Source: Tipula vernalis (lineage: Eukaryota > Arthropoda > Insecta > Diptera > Tipulidae). Taken from it: a stretch of 64,000 nucleotides of DNA. The stretch lies in contig OY282560.1 of assembly GCA_958295665.1 (NCBI GenBank), positions 93,348,311-93,412,310 of the forward strand, read 5' to 3'. A model generated the notes under the pieces. The model ran no database searches. It worked only from the letters and a program-made list of their open reading frames with translations, and was not told the origin of the DNA. Positions 1-9,820 of this stretch are shown here, piece after piece; the first letter of the stretch is position 1; each line of letters begins with the position of its first letter. A program made the translations under genes and the position numbers.

Positions 1-184
1 TCGGCCACAGCCAACCACTTAAGTATTATATTAATTGGTGCTTTACACATATCCTTACGGGTTAAAACGATAATATTAAGTATATTTGCGATGGTTCCAA
101 AAATGCAGATCTAGAAAACAAAAAAAATTAAATCACAAATATTTACTCAATAGATGGCGGCGTTTTTCATTTAAATTCACATAC

Positions 185-514
185 CACAAGCGAAATATAT
201 CCATGCAATGCTTTATATTCCAACAATCCTTCACGAATCCGGCCATTACAATAGTAACTACATTCTTCGACGTGATAATTTCGATTACTACTAATTATAT
301 CGTTACTATTGTGCATGGTGTTACTATTGTTGTTGATTGGTTTTTTCATGCTAATTAGGATATTTACAAAATCAAGGATTTCGGTTAAATTTATATTGGC
401 CGAATCTAGGTCGGTTGTGTCAAATAGTTTTGCTGTTGTGTTGTCATTCATTTTGATGAATTTATTAAAATTATTCGTTGTATTGTTACTATTTAGTTTA
501 TTGTTTATTAACAT
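185..514 (-). CDS. Likely first coding exon of a neuropeptide GPCR (myosuppressin/FMRFamide-receptor-like), partial
   Basis: Reading leftward from an ATG at 514, the frame encodes 110 codons and stops exactly before a consensus splice donor (GTATGT on the minus strand, ending at 184). The first ~85 residues are Asn-rich, polar and carry several N-glycosylation sequons, as in a receptor ectodomain. The last residues include a Cys pair and EYKALHGYISLV, which resembles the start of transmembrane helix 1 in insect myosuppressin/FMRFamide-type receptors (HGY-SL pattern). The rest of the receptor would lie left of the window, so 1-184 would be intron. Family assignment rests on a short motif from memory and is inference; the open frame and the donor site are seen. 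Alternative: a chance Asn-rich frame. Confidence 0.4.
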
Positions 515-682
515 TTTATGGCCGGTGATGGTATTTCACGTTTGTTCGTGTTTATGTTTGTTCTGTAATGGCCGGTTGGTGTAGAGTTATCTACTTCGTC
601 TTTGGTTAGAGTTAATTTAACATTATCTGAAAATAGATTAAACAAAAATAAAGAAAATTAGTTTAGGTTTTGTATTATAAGC

Positions 683-773
683 AAAGCAGCATTTGAAGGT
701 TATATGTGTCAAAAGGTGTCATTTTATTTTTGTTGTAAGAAACACATCAAACAACCAAAACGGAAGTACAAAT
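683..773 (+). pseudogene. Left half of a reading frame split by the Gypsy insertion
   Basis: After a possible splice acceptor near 680, an open frame rich in Lys and aromatic residues runs into the AAAT target site at 770-773. Removing the 774-5875 insertion keeps the frame open into the fragment at 5876-5982. No family is firmly recognised. It may be gag of the older Gypsy relic whose RT lies at 6830-7060. Confidence 0.25.
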
Positions 774-971
774 TGAAACAGGAATACCCTGTAACAAAAA
801 AAAATCAACGAAGACAAACAAAGGAGAAAATAGTTTAGTTTTAAAAAGTATGTCAAAGAAGAAAGACGTAAATTATTGTTTTTTTTTAATAAAATGTATT
901 TCTGCGTTATCGACTAACCGTTGACTTTTATTTTGTTTAACCTAAAATTTTAAATTACAAATCGGGTTTTA
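774..971 (+). repeat. 5' LTR of left Gypsy
   Basis: 198 bp, starts TGAAACAGG and ends CGGGTTTTA; identical to 5674-5871. It contains an AATAAAA hexamer context near 888, a candidate polyadenylation signal in the R region. Confidence 0.92.
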
Positions 972-990
972 GTTCAGAAGTGGGATAAAG
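972..990 (+). other. Putative primer binding site
   Basis: Immediately after the 5' LTR lies GTTCAGAAGTGGGAT. Its TCAGAAGTGG core matches the complement of an insect tRNA-Leu type 3' end from memory, but the expected leading TGG is absent. Position is seen; the tRNA identity is inference. Confidence 0.4.
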
Positions 991-1183
991 TACTTAAAAT
1001 ACGTGACAATAAAGTGCATTCGAATGAAATTAAAAAAAACAAACGGTGAACGTAAAATAAATCAAGAACGAAACGTGAATATCTGTTAATTGGTGCAGGA
1101 GAGTGAGAGAGTAATACAGTTATATATAATAACGGAACTTTGTGGTATATAAAATTGCACAGGGTGAATCCAATCAAGTTGTT

Positions 1184-3730
1184 ATGGATTTTTCAAATCT
1201 TTCGGTTGCGCAATTACGAATCGAATGCGGTAAACGTGGGTTAAGCAATAACGGGAAGCGTAAAACGTTAGCGGAACGGTTAGAAACGTATGAAGATGAA
1301 ACTTTGCGATTACAAGTGAACAATGAAAATTGTTACGAGTTGCAGCAAACTAGTGGCAATTTTACGAAATCTAAGCTTGGAAACATTAGTAGTACTCCTA
1401 GCGAAGTGAATAAACGAAATACTTGTGATGCAAACGAGCTAAATGATGTAATGTTGCATTCGAAAAATGTTATTTACGAGCGAAATTTAACGGAACTTGA
1501 ACAGCGAATACATTCTTTAGAGCGAGAGAAAGTGCTTATTGAGCGTGAGCGTATGCTTAATGAGGAATTATCGGAATTGTCGCGTTACAAAGCAAACGAC
1601 GATAAACATACTACATTCCCGGAGAGGGATACCAACCGTAATTCTCAAAATCAATTTAATCTTACACCCCGTGATCTGATCGATATACTCCCTGAATTTG
1701 ATCCTGCAAGGGCAGCATTATTAACGTCGGAACAATTCGTTCAAAAAGTTGAATCGCTGATGAATATTTATGACATAAATGAACGAATTATTATGTTAAC
1801 AATCGGGAATAAACTAAAAGGATCGGCTAAATTATGGTTTAATTCAGTTCAATGCGTGTTTATCAAGTGGAAAATATTTGCAGACGAATTGATGAAACAT
1901 TTTAAGTCACATATGAGCGAAGCAGAGTTACACGACAAGTTACGATCAAAAATTCACAAACGAGACCAAACGTTGATTGAATATTATTATGAAATGTGTG
2001 CCATCGGCCAACGTAAAGTTTCAGATGAGGCTTTAATAAAGTATATAATTTTGGGGCTGAATGATTATCAGCTAAGTGCATCGTTGCGTACACAAATAGT
2101 AGCTAATGTGGATGAATTGCGTCAACGTATCGAGTGGTATTCGAGCATGCGGCAAGGAAGTGCGCAGAGTGCACGGACTACAAATGCTGAACACAATTCG
2201 GTTCGGCTGAATATACAAAGTAATATGAGTACGCCGGGAAAACCAGTTAACAAGGAAGCAACCAACGAAATTCGTCCAGCTAGGACGTATGAATGTTATA
2301 ATTGTTCAAAACCAGGACATTTGTCTATAAATTGTCCTGAACCACAGAGACGAGAACGATGTAGGAAATGTTCGCGTGTTCATCCGAGGGGACAAACAGA
2401 ATGCTCTACTATGACTGGCGCTCAAAAATCTTTCAATGGTAGAATAACAACCGACGATGCGTGTTCTTATATCAAAACTGTAATGTTGAACGGTAACGTG
2501 GAAGTTTTGGGATTAATTGACTGTGGAAGTCAATGCTCAATGATACGAGAAAGTAACGTGGGGCTTGGAATGGAACGAATTAAATGTAATGTGTTTGTCA
2601 AAGGATTTGCAGGTGGCGGTGTGGTTGCTAACGAGAAGATACGAGCGAGGGTTCAAATTGATGAAGTGGCCGATGAGATTGAGTTGCTTATTGTTCCTGA
2701 CCAATATTTAAATACCCAATCTCTAATTGGTCAAAATTTTATTGATAAACCAACCGTAAGAATGATCAGAGAACACAATACGTTAAAATTTCAAAATCTC
2801 AACATAAGCGATACCTTGTTGATTAATCGAACTTTGGACATGGCAGAAAGATGTGATGTTTCAAGTGGCATTTCGTTAAATGGACAAAATGAAGTTATAA
2901 ATGAAGTCCTATTGGCTGAAATAAATATGGATAAGTGTATGACTCCGAGTGAACGCGAATGTTTATTTAAGTTGATAGCAAAATTCGGTAATTGTTTTGC
3001 TCGAAATTTAAAGGAACTGGGGAAAACGGATGTCGAAATGGAAATTAAATTAAAAAATGATGAGCCAGTTGTCTATCGGCCGTATAGACTATCTTACCAT
3101 CAACGCGAAAAAGTAAAAACAATGATAAGTGAATTGTTGGAACATAAAATAATACGTGAATCTGAATCACCTTATGCTAGTCCAGTCGTCCTAGTTAAAA
3201 AAAAGGACGGTGATGAACGAATGTGTATTGATTACCGACAATTGAATAATAAAACGATACGAGACCAGCATCCGTTACCGGTTATGGAAGATCAGCTATC
3301 ACGACTCAGTGGTAGTAATTATTTCACTGTACTGGATTTAGCATCCGGTTATTATCAGATTACAATGTCAGTTGAATCAATACCTCGTACAGCTTTCGTG
3401 ACACCAGATGGGCATTTCGAGTTTTTGAGGATGCCCTTTGGGCTAACAAATGCTCCGGCGGTTTGCCAAACAATGATGAACGCCATCGCTCGAGAGGTTG
3501 ACGATAATATAATCGTTTATTTGGATGACATTATCATACCAAGTACGACCATCCAGGAAGGTATGGAGAAGTTGGAACAATTATTGAAAGTACTACAACA
3601 ACGAGGATTAACTTTAAAATTAAAGAAGTGTCAGTTTTTCAAGGAGAAGGTTGAATTTCTTGGCCATGAAATTGATTCTCATGGTATACGACCGGGATCA
3701 AACAAAACCAATGCAATTCTAACCTTCTAA
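1184..3730 (+). CDS. Gag-protease-RT polyprotein of left Gypsy (truncated by frameshift)
   Basis: The first ATG of the frame is at 1184; 848 codons follow. Residues 1-40 look like a SAP-type helix-loop-helix (LSVAQLRIECGKRGLSNNGK), an unusual gag start. Gag core follows with a Glu/Arg-rich coiled segment (~110-150). A CCHC knuckle (CYNCSKPGHLSINC) sits near residue 371, and a further Cys pair follows. The aspartic protease motif is LIDCGSQ (~446), with Cys where most families have Ser. RT motifs include YRQLNNKT, FTVLDLASGYYQI and YLDD at ~779-782. Gag and Pol share one frame with no separating stop. The frame ends at 3728-3730 because one base is missing in the AILN/L segment; the next frame continues directly with connection and RNase H domains. 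Confidence 0.85.
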   Translation: MDFSNLSVAQLRIECGKRGLSNNGKRKTLAERLETYEDETLRLQVNNENCYELQQTSGNFTKSKLGNISSTPSEVNKRNTCDANELNDVMLHSKNVIYERNLTELEQRIHSLEREKVLIERERMLNEELSELSRYKANDDKHTTFPERDTNRNSQNQFNLTPRDLIDILPEFDPARAALLTSEQFVQKVESLMNIYDINERIIMLTIGNKLKGSAKLWFNSVQCVFIKWKIFADELMKHFKSHMSEAELHDKLRSKIHKRDQTLIEYYYEMCAIGQRKVSDEALIKYIILGLNDYQLSASLRTQIVANVDELRQRIEWYSSMRQGSAQSARTTNAEHNSVRLNIQSNMSTPGKPVNKEATNEIRPARTYECYNCSKPGHLSINCPEPQRRERCRKCSRVHPRGQTECSTMTGAQKSFNGRITTDDACSYIKTVMLNGNVEVLGLIDCGSQCSMIRESNVGLGMERIKCNVFVKGFAGGGVVANEKIRARVQIDEVADEIELLIVPDQYLNTQSLIGQNFIDKPTVRMIREHNTLKFQNLNISDTLLINRTLDMAERCDVSSGISLNGQNEVINEVLLAEINMDKCMTPSERECLFKLIAKFGNCFARNLKELGKTDVEMEIKLKNDEPVVYRPYRLSYHQREKVKTMISELLEHKIIRESESPYASPVVLVKKKDGDERMCIDYRQLNNKTIRDQHPLPVMEDQLSRLSGSNYFTVLDLASGYYQITMSVESIPRTAFVTPDGHFEFLRMPFGLTNAPAVCQTMMNAIAREVDDNIIVYLDDIIIPSTTIQEGMEKLEQLLKVLQQRGLTLKLKKCQFFKEKVEFLGHEIDSHGIRPGSNKTNAILTF

Positions 3731-5676
3731 CGCCTACAGATAAGCATGAGATACGACAATTTATCGGATTAGCAAGTTACTTCAGAAAATTCGTTAAGAA
3801 TTTTTCAATTATCGCTGAACCGCTAACGCGACTAACTAAAAATAATGAATCCTTTAACTGGACAAACGAGCAAACAACGTCGTTCGAGTTATTAAAAAGC
3901 AAGTTGGGAGGTCGCGATATTTTAACGTTATATAATCCGAAATTAGAACATGAGGTGTGCACCGATGCAAGTTCCAAGGGCCTCGCCGGTATACTATTCC
4001 AAAGAGACGAAAAAGGTGAAACCAAACCTGTGTCATATTTTAGTCGCCGAACAACGGATAACGAATGCAAATATCATTCATATGAATTGGAGGCTTTGGC
4101 GGTCGTTGAAGCGCTTCAAAGATTCCGTATTTATTTGATCGGAAAGCCATTTACTTTGGTCACGGATTGTGCTGCGTTGACAGCTTGCGCTACGAAAAAG
4201 GATTTAATTCCAAGAATAGGAAGGTGGTGGTTGCGATTGGCTGAATATAGCTTTAATACTGTTCACCGAAGTGGACAGAAGATGCAACATGTCGACGCAC
4301 TTAGCCGGAAAACAATTGACGACGGAGTGGATCTTGAACCAGCAACGATTGATGTGTTCCTAGTATCACAGCAAGATGATTGGCTTGTCGGTATGCAACG
4401 CTTAGACGATGATATTAAAAAAATCATCGAAGTTATGGGTCGAAAACCAATTAATTCTGATGAACGACAGATGCATGCAGATTATACGGTATATAAAGAA
4501 CAATTGTACCGAATTGTACACGGTAAACGAATGTGGGTTGTGCCCAGAACATTAAAGTGGCGTATAGCTAAAATGAATCACGACGATATGGGACACCCGG
4601 GCGTTGAAAAAACGGTTGAAGTTATTCGCAGACACTTTTGGTTCTCTCGAATAAGGGACTATATAAAGAAATATATTTCGTCGTGTCTGGAATGTGGTTA
4701 TACAAAATCGAAAGGTGGAATAAAGGAAGGTGAAATGTATCCTATTGATAAGACGCCAATACCATTTCACACCATACATGTGGACCACTTGGGACCTTTC
4801 CCGAAAACGTCCAAAGGTAATGCTCATTTGATAGTTATAATAGACGCGTTTTCAAAATACGTAGTTATCAAAGCAGTAAAATCAACGAATACAGCTCCCG
4901 TTATATCGGCTATGAATGATTGGACCACTCATTTTGGAGTTCCAACGAGGTTAATTAGTGATCGTGGCACTACGTTTACAGCACGGTCATTCGAAACATA
5001 TTGTTCGGAAAACAATATCAAACATATTTTGAATGCTACCGCAACGCCAAGAGCTAACGACCAATGTGAAAGGTACAACAGAACTATCTTGGGAATGTTA
5101 CGAGCAATGGTTGGAGAAGACGATAGGAAATGGGACACAAATATTCGAAATATACAGTGGGCATTAAATACAATGATCAATGACACAACAAAACTGTCAC
5201 CTCAAAGGCTAATCTTAACATATGAACCGCGAAGTATATTAAAAAATAAATTGTTGCTGTCAATAGAAAATAATAAGTTTACCGATGATGACGTGGCAAC
5301 TATTAACAAGCTAGCTTATGAGAGAACGAAAGCAGCTGGCATACGCCAGAAACAACGTTTTGATAAAGCACACTGTGCCCCTCATAAATACAACGAAGGC
5401 GATATGGTATTCGTAAAGTGGGAAGGCGGTGCCCCAAGTGGTACATCAAGAAAGTTAATTCCAAAATATCGGGGACCATATTTAATTGATAAAGCGCTTG
5501 GTAACGATAGATATCACATTGTCAATGTTCCAGGAGCCGAACAAACTCAGCGGAAATTTGATGGGGTATGCAGTTCAGATCGATTAAAGCCTTGGTGTAC
5601 GTTAGAAGATCTGGAGGAAGCAGGAAATATCGACGACATCGATGAGGACATCTCTGGTGACAGGATGGACGACTGA
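3721..5676 (+). CDS. RNase H-integrase part of Pol, left Gypsy (frame-shifted continuation)
   Basis: This frame picks up RT thumb/connection residues (EIRQFIGLASYFRKFV) right where the upstream frame breaks. It gives RNase H (CTDASSKGLAGIL, YELEALAVVEAL, TDCAAL), then the integrase zinc finger (HDDMGHPG...CLECG), then the catalytic core (VDHLGPFPK; SDRGTTF; NDQCERYNR supplying D, D, E) and a GPY-like C-terminal module (PKYRGPYLI). The stop codon TGA at 5674-5676 is the first three bases of the 3' LTR, so the protein ends exactly at the LTR edge and no purine-rich tract separates them. It has no start of its own and would be expressed only as Gag-Pol. Confidence 0.85.
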   Translation, partial: NLLTPTDKHEIRQFIGLASYFRKFVKNFSIIAEPLTRLTKNNESFNWTNEQTTSFELLKSKLGGRDILTLYNPKLEHEVCTDASSKGLAGILFQRDEKGETKPVSYFSRRTTDNECKYHSYELEALAVVEALQRFRIYLIGKPFTLVTDCAALTACATKKDLIPRIGRWWLRLAEYSFNTVHRSGQKMQHVDALSRKTIDDGVDLEPATIDVFLVSQQDDWLVGMQRLDDDIKKIIEVMGRKPINSDERQMHADYTVYKEQLYRIVHGKRMWVVPRTLKWRIAKMNHDDMGHPGVEKTVEVIRRHFWFSRIRDYIKKYISSCLECGYTKSKGGIKEGEMYPIDKTPIPFHTIHVDHLGPFPKTSKGNAHLIVIIDAFSKYVVIKAVKSTNTAPVISAMNDWTTHFGVPTRLISDRGTTFTARSFETYCSENNIKHILNATATPRANDQCERYNRTILGMLRAMVGEDDRKWDTNIRNIQWALNTMINDTTKLSPQRLILTYEPRSILKNKLLLSIENNKFTDDDVATINKLAYERTKAAGIRQKQRFDKAHCAPHKYNEGDMVFVKWEGGAPSGTSRKLIPKYRGPYLIDKALGNDRYHIVNVPGAEQTQRKFDGVCSSDRLKPWCTLEDLEEAGNIDDIDEDISGDRMDD

Positions 5677-5871
5677 AACAGGAATACCCTGTAACAAAAA
5701 AAAATCAACGAAGACAAACAAAGGAGAAAATAGTTTAGTTTTAAAAAGTATGTCAAAGAAGAAAGACGTAAATTATTGTTTTTTTTTAATAAAATGTATT
5801 TCTGCGTTATCGACTAACCGTTGACTTTTATTTTGTTTAACCTAAAATTTTAAATTACAAATCGGGTTTTA
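5674..5871 (+). repeat. 3' LTR of left Gypsy
   Basis: 198 bp, identical to 774-971; supplies the pol stop codon in its first three bases. Followed by the AAAT duplication at 5872-5875. Confidence 0.92.
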
Positions 5872-5875
5872 AAAT

Positions 5876-5982
5876 TGAAGACGAAGATCAACGAACTCGA
5901 AGAAAAATTAGATTTGCTCACAAGGAACCCCGGCAAGTACGGCTCCGAAATCAATGACTTGATGGACCCCTTAATCCTTTGA
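5876..5982 (+). pseudogene. Right half of the reading frame split by the left Gypsy
   Basis: Continues the frame of 683-773 once one AAAT copy and the element are ignored. It encodes a Lys/Glu-rich heptad-like stretch (KINELEEKLDLL) then NPGKYGSEINDLM and a stop at 5980-5982. A coiled-coil followed by this motif is reminiscent of Gypsy-type gag; that is inference. Confidence 0.3.
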
Positions 5983-5984
5983 TC

Positions 5985-6650
5985 AACCCTTGATCAACCC
6001 CAAAATGATTCAATTTAACATCCAATTTAACCACCAAAATAATTTATAACAAAACACCTTCCTCGACCACAAATCAGCTGCTCAATCAACATACTAAAAC
6101 TAAACGCCCAAAACAATCTCCAAACCCCAAATAAATCACACAACTACAACTGAATATAACTCAACATTGATTCGACAAAAATCTTAACCAATTCATCATC
6201 TCAATTCAACTCTGAACTCAACGCCGAAGTTATTCCTCAAATCCAACCGATCCGAAATGCTTACATAAAGTCAACACAAGTCAACTCAATCCAACTTTCA
6301 AATCAACTCCCAAATAATTCGCCAACCACTCAACCTAACTCAACCACAATTCTCAACATTCTCCTCAACTTACGCGGAAAGCTATATGCGTGTATGAACC
6401 TAGCTCAAATCAACTTAATCTAACCTCGCACTAAACTCTCAACTCGATCCAAAAATTAATCTCCAACCGAACCCCTCAAGCTCAACTAAACTTCAACTCA
6501 ACCCTCATTCAACCCAAACTCGATACCCAACTCAACCCTCAATCCAACTTTTAACTCAATTCTAAATCATCTCCGATTCACCCCCAAACTTAACGCTCAA
6601 CTAAATTCCTAAATCCCAGCTCGCTCAACCCAAATTCAACACCCTAATAA
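5985..6650. repeat. G-poor, CAA/TCAAC-rich degenerate tract
   Basis: The plus strand is almost free of G and is built from imperfect CAACTCAA/CCAAC/TCAACC words over ~650 bp. No open frame or RNA gene is visible. It may be a degenerate simple repeat or the strand-skewed gag/spacer region of the old Gypsy relic that flanks it. Confidence 0.5.
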
Positions 6651-6829
6651 AACAAAAGAAATTTTGCAGAGCATTAAAACTCAAGCAAAACTAAACGCGG
6701 TCTACAATAATTCATGTCCTTATACATTGCTGGCTTTAAAAAAACATATTTCAGTTTTGTTCAAACATCAAGGCCCAAAAATCTCGAAGAGGGCCGAACC
6801 AAACACTTAAATAAAATCGAAAAGGAAAT

Positions 6830-7060
6830 GTACTGTTGAAACAAGATGAAAAATTTTCATCAACAGCGGTTTACACAAAAACCTACAGGTATCTACACCA
6901 TTACAAAAACAATGTGCCTAACCAAATTCAAGAATTACTAGATAGTAGAATTATATGGAATTCAAACAGCCCGTATTGATCTCCAATTTGGGTAGTGCCA
7001 AAAAAGGCAGATGCTCCTTGAACCCAAAAAGTGTCAGTTGTGTACGACTATGGTAAGTTG
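6830..7060 (+). pseudogene. Old Gypsy relic: RT N-terminal part (left of element A)
   Basis: Translates with stops to RT-like sequence (VYTKTYRY, LLDSRIIWNSNSPY, SPIWVVPKKADAP, YDYGKL). These match the pre-finger and finger region of 17.6/297-type Gypsy RT as known from the family. Internal stop codons show decay. The sequence breaks at 7060 inside the DYGKL codons and resumes at 11860, because I-like element A has inserted. Confidence 0.75.
7046..7060. repeat. Target-site duplication of I-like element A, left copy
   Basis: 15 bp, GACTATGGTAAGTTG; the right copy at 11860-11874 differs at one base (T/G at position 9). Both copies encode the same RT residues of the interrupted Gypsy relic. Confidence 0.85.
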
Positions 7061-7165
7061 TTGTTGTTGTTATTTTCATTTGCTTAGGTCGACTAGCACT
7101 TATAGCTGTATATGACCTTCTATTGTTTATAGTGGATGATCAAATTGTTTAATTAAGGTGAAAAG

Positions 7166-9820
7166 TTAGAGATTATAATTAATGTCTTTTATAAATTTAC
7201 ATAATGTTTTATAATTATTAGTATTATTGGATTTCAATATATCGATTAGTTTATTGTTTATTATTAAAGGATATTTGTTTCTTGTATTATTATATTTAGA
7301 ACATTTACTTATTATATGTTTATTATCTTCAATGACATTACATGTATCACATATATTATTATTCTCAAAACCCATAAGATTTTTAAATTTTTTATTATAC
7401 GCATGACCAGATCTTAGTCTATTAATTTGTTTTATATCATGTGAGTTAATTTTAGCATTTTTAAACCAAATTTTATTGGGAGGGGTGATATTAATTTTTT
7501 TGTTATATTTGCCTTTTGAAGTTGTCCAGTTGTTATATAGGTTATGCCATTCTTGTGTTATTGTCTTATCAATTATTTTAAAAGAATCTTCTAATGTTAT
7601 TAAATTGTCTAGAGGCTCATTATTCTCCAAAATTGCTTGTTTAGCCAATTTATCTGCAATTTCATTTCCATTTATTCCAGAGTGACCAGGAATCCATTGT
7701 ATAATTACATTAATCTTATCGTTATTAATTAGTGTTTTTATAATTTCGTTTTCATAAAACTTAGATTTATTAAATTTTATTACATTAATTAAAGAATCGC
7801 AATTGATTTTAGAATCTGTAAATATGATGATTTTATCAAGGTTTAAATGTATTGATTTTTCAATAGCAGTTTTAATAGCAATTAATTCAATAGTTTTAAT
7901 AGAAGCAAAATTTTTTAATTTAATTTTATGAATAATATTTAAATTTTTAAAATAAATTCCAATGCCACCAATGTCTGCATTCAGTGAACCATCAGTGAAA
8001 ATATGATAATAATCTTTATATTTATTAGAAATCTGGATATAGTTTGATTGTATTTCAATATGATTCATGATAGAAGAATTGTGATTATTAATATTATTGT
8101 TTATTGTTAAATTCTTGATACTATCCTTAATGTAAATTTTGTTAACTTTTGAAATATTTGATAGAAAATCATATTCAGAATATAATTCTCTAAATTTAGG
8201 AATTATATTATTATCTATAATATTATCATATATATTATTATTTTTATAAATGTTTTTAGTAATATAAATTAAGGTATTCTTTTTATTATCTAGGAAAGCT
8301 GGAAGAGTGTTTGATTCAGCTAATATTGTAGAAATAGGTGTGGATTTTGTGAAACCTAATATAATTCTTAAATTTTTGTTAATTAATTGTTGTTTAATAT
8401 TAAGAGAATTTTTAAAGTTTAAGGGAGTTATTATATCAGCAAAACTAATTTTTGAATGTATCAATGATTTAAATAAATTTAACATTATTTGAGGGTGAGC
8501 TCCTCCATTTTTATTAGAAATCATTTTCAATAAATTAAAAGAATTAGAAATTTCCTTATCTAAGTTTTTGTAGTGATTTAGTAAAGATAATTTATTATTA
8601 AAAGATATTCCCAATAATTTAATAATTTTTACTTCCTTTAAAAAATAATTGTTAACTTTAATTTTATAATTAGAATTTTTATTTTTGAACAATCGAATAT
8701 AAGAAGTCTTCTCAAAGTTAATACTAAGATTTATATTATTTAATTCAGAATTTAGTTCGTTTAATACACGATTACAATAATCGAATGATAAAGATTCATT
8801 AGGACTTTTAATCAAAATAGCTAGATCATCAGCAAATTGGTATATTGAAATGTTATTGTTTTGAAGATTGTGGATATTTGAAGTATATATATTAAATAAA
8901 GTTGGACTTAAGCAGGAACCTTGTGGAATACCCTTGTTTGTTGTTTGTTTAATAGAGTTAACACCGTTATTAAAGATTATTGTTCTATTTGTTAGATGTT
9001 GATAAATCCAGTTAATAGTATTATTTGGTGTATTAATATTAATGAGTTTATCGATGAGAATATTTTTATCAACGTTATCGAAAGCTTTTTTGATATCTGT
9101 GGTAATTAGTATTAGATTTTTGTTATTTCTCTTTTCCTTGAAAATTACTGAAAATAGATTAACGAAATAATCCGTAATGCTATAACCCTTTCTAAAACCG
9201 AAAGAATTAAGTGGAATAATTTTATTAATATTCAAATGTAATATTAAATCATTCAAAATCATTTTATCAAAGATTTTTGAAATAGAGTTTTGTAAACAGA
9301 TAGGTCTGTAATTATCAGTAATTAAATCATCTTTATGTGGCTTTTTAATTGAAATAATTTTAAAAATTTTCCAATTTTGAGGATAAATATGATTGTTATA
9401 AATGTTATTTAAATAATTAACAAGATGAATTAAAATATTAGGATTATTGTTAATGATTTTTTGGAGAACTTTAAAGGATAGTTTATCATTACCTGGAGCT
9501 GATTTAGCTTTACACTTCAGGATATTTAATATCTGATTATTATTAAATTTATTATTATCAATATTATTAGAAATACTCCTAGGAAGTTTAAAATTTTCAC
9601 AGGAATTAGGGAAATTAGTATTAATAATTTTTTTTGCCATATCATGGTTTTCTAGTAAGTTGAAAGAAATAGATTTTTTATTTCTTATTTTGTTAATTTT
9701 GATCCATAGATCTTTACTATTAATGTCATTATTTAAGTTTTCAATGAACGAATTCCAGGATTTTCTCTTAGCTTTTACTATTTCTTTTCTCAAAATAGCT
9801 GTAGATTTAAGTAGGAATTA
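7166..9820 (-). pseudogene. Element A ORF2, RT-RNase H portion
   Basis: The frame runs ~880 codons from the deletion junction near 9817 to a stop at 7166. RT motifs in order: KCKAKSAPGNDKLSF, YRPICLQNSISKIFDKM, FGFRKGYSITDYF, TDIKKAFDNVD, GIPQGSCLSPTLFNIY, QFADDLAILI, and thumb LLGISFNNKLS. RNase H then shows TDGSLNADIGGIGIYF, a conserved Glu in KTIELIAIKTA, TDSKINCDSL and WIPGHSGINGNEIADKLAK, so the acidic residues are present. A Cys/His tail (CDTCNVIEDNKHIISKC) ends the protein. RT and RNase H are open throughout; only the upstream endonuclease is broken. Confidence 0.85.

Larger units (their letters stand above)
774..5871 (+). mobile_element. Complete Ty3/Gypsy LTR retrotransposon (left Gypsy)
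   Basis: The element is bounded by two 198-bp direct repeats (774-971, 5674-5871) that I read as identical base for base, and by a perfect 4-bp TSD AAAT (770-773 and 5872-5875). The interior encodes gag, protease, RT, RNase H and integrase in the Gypsy order. LTR identity implies a very recent insertion. LTR ends are TG...TA rather than the usual TG...CA. There is no env-like ORF. One single-base frameshift at about 3720 separates RT from RNase H/integrase, so this copy probably cannot make full Pol unless the shift is an assembly error. Confidence 0.93.

Noticed and set aside
3700..3740. Programmed ribosomal frameshift between RT and RNase H of the left Gypsy
   Set aside because: No slippery heptamer or stem is apparent and the position is not the gag/pol boundary; a simple 1-base deletion explains it.
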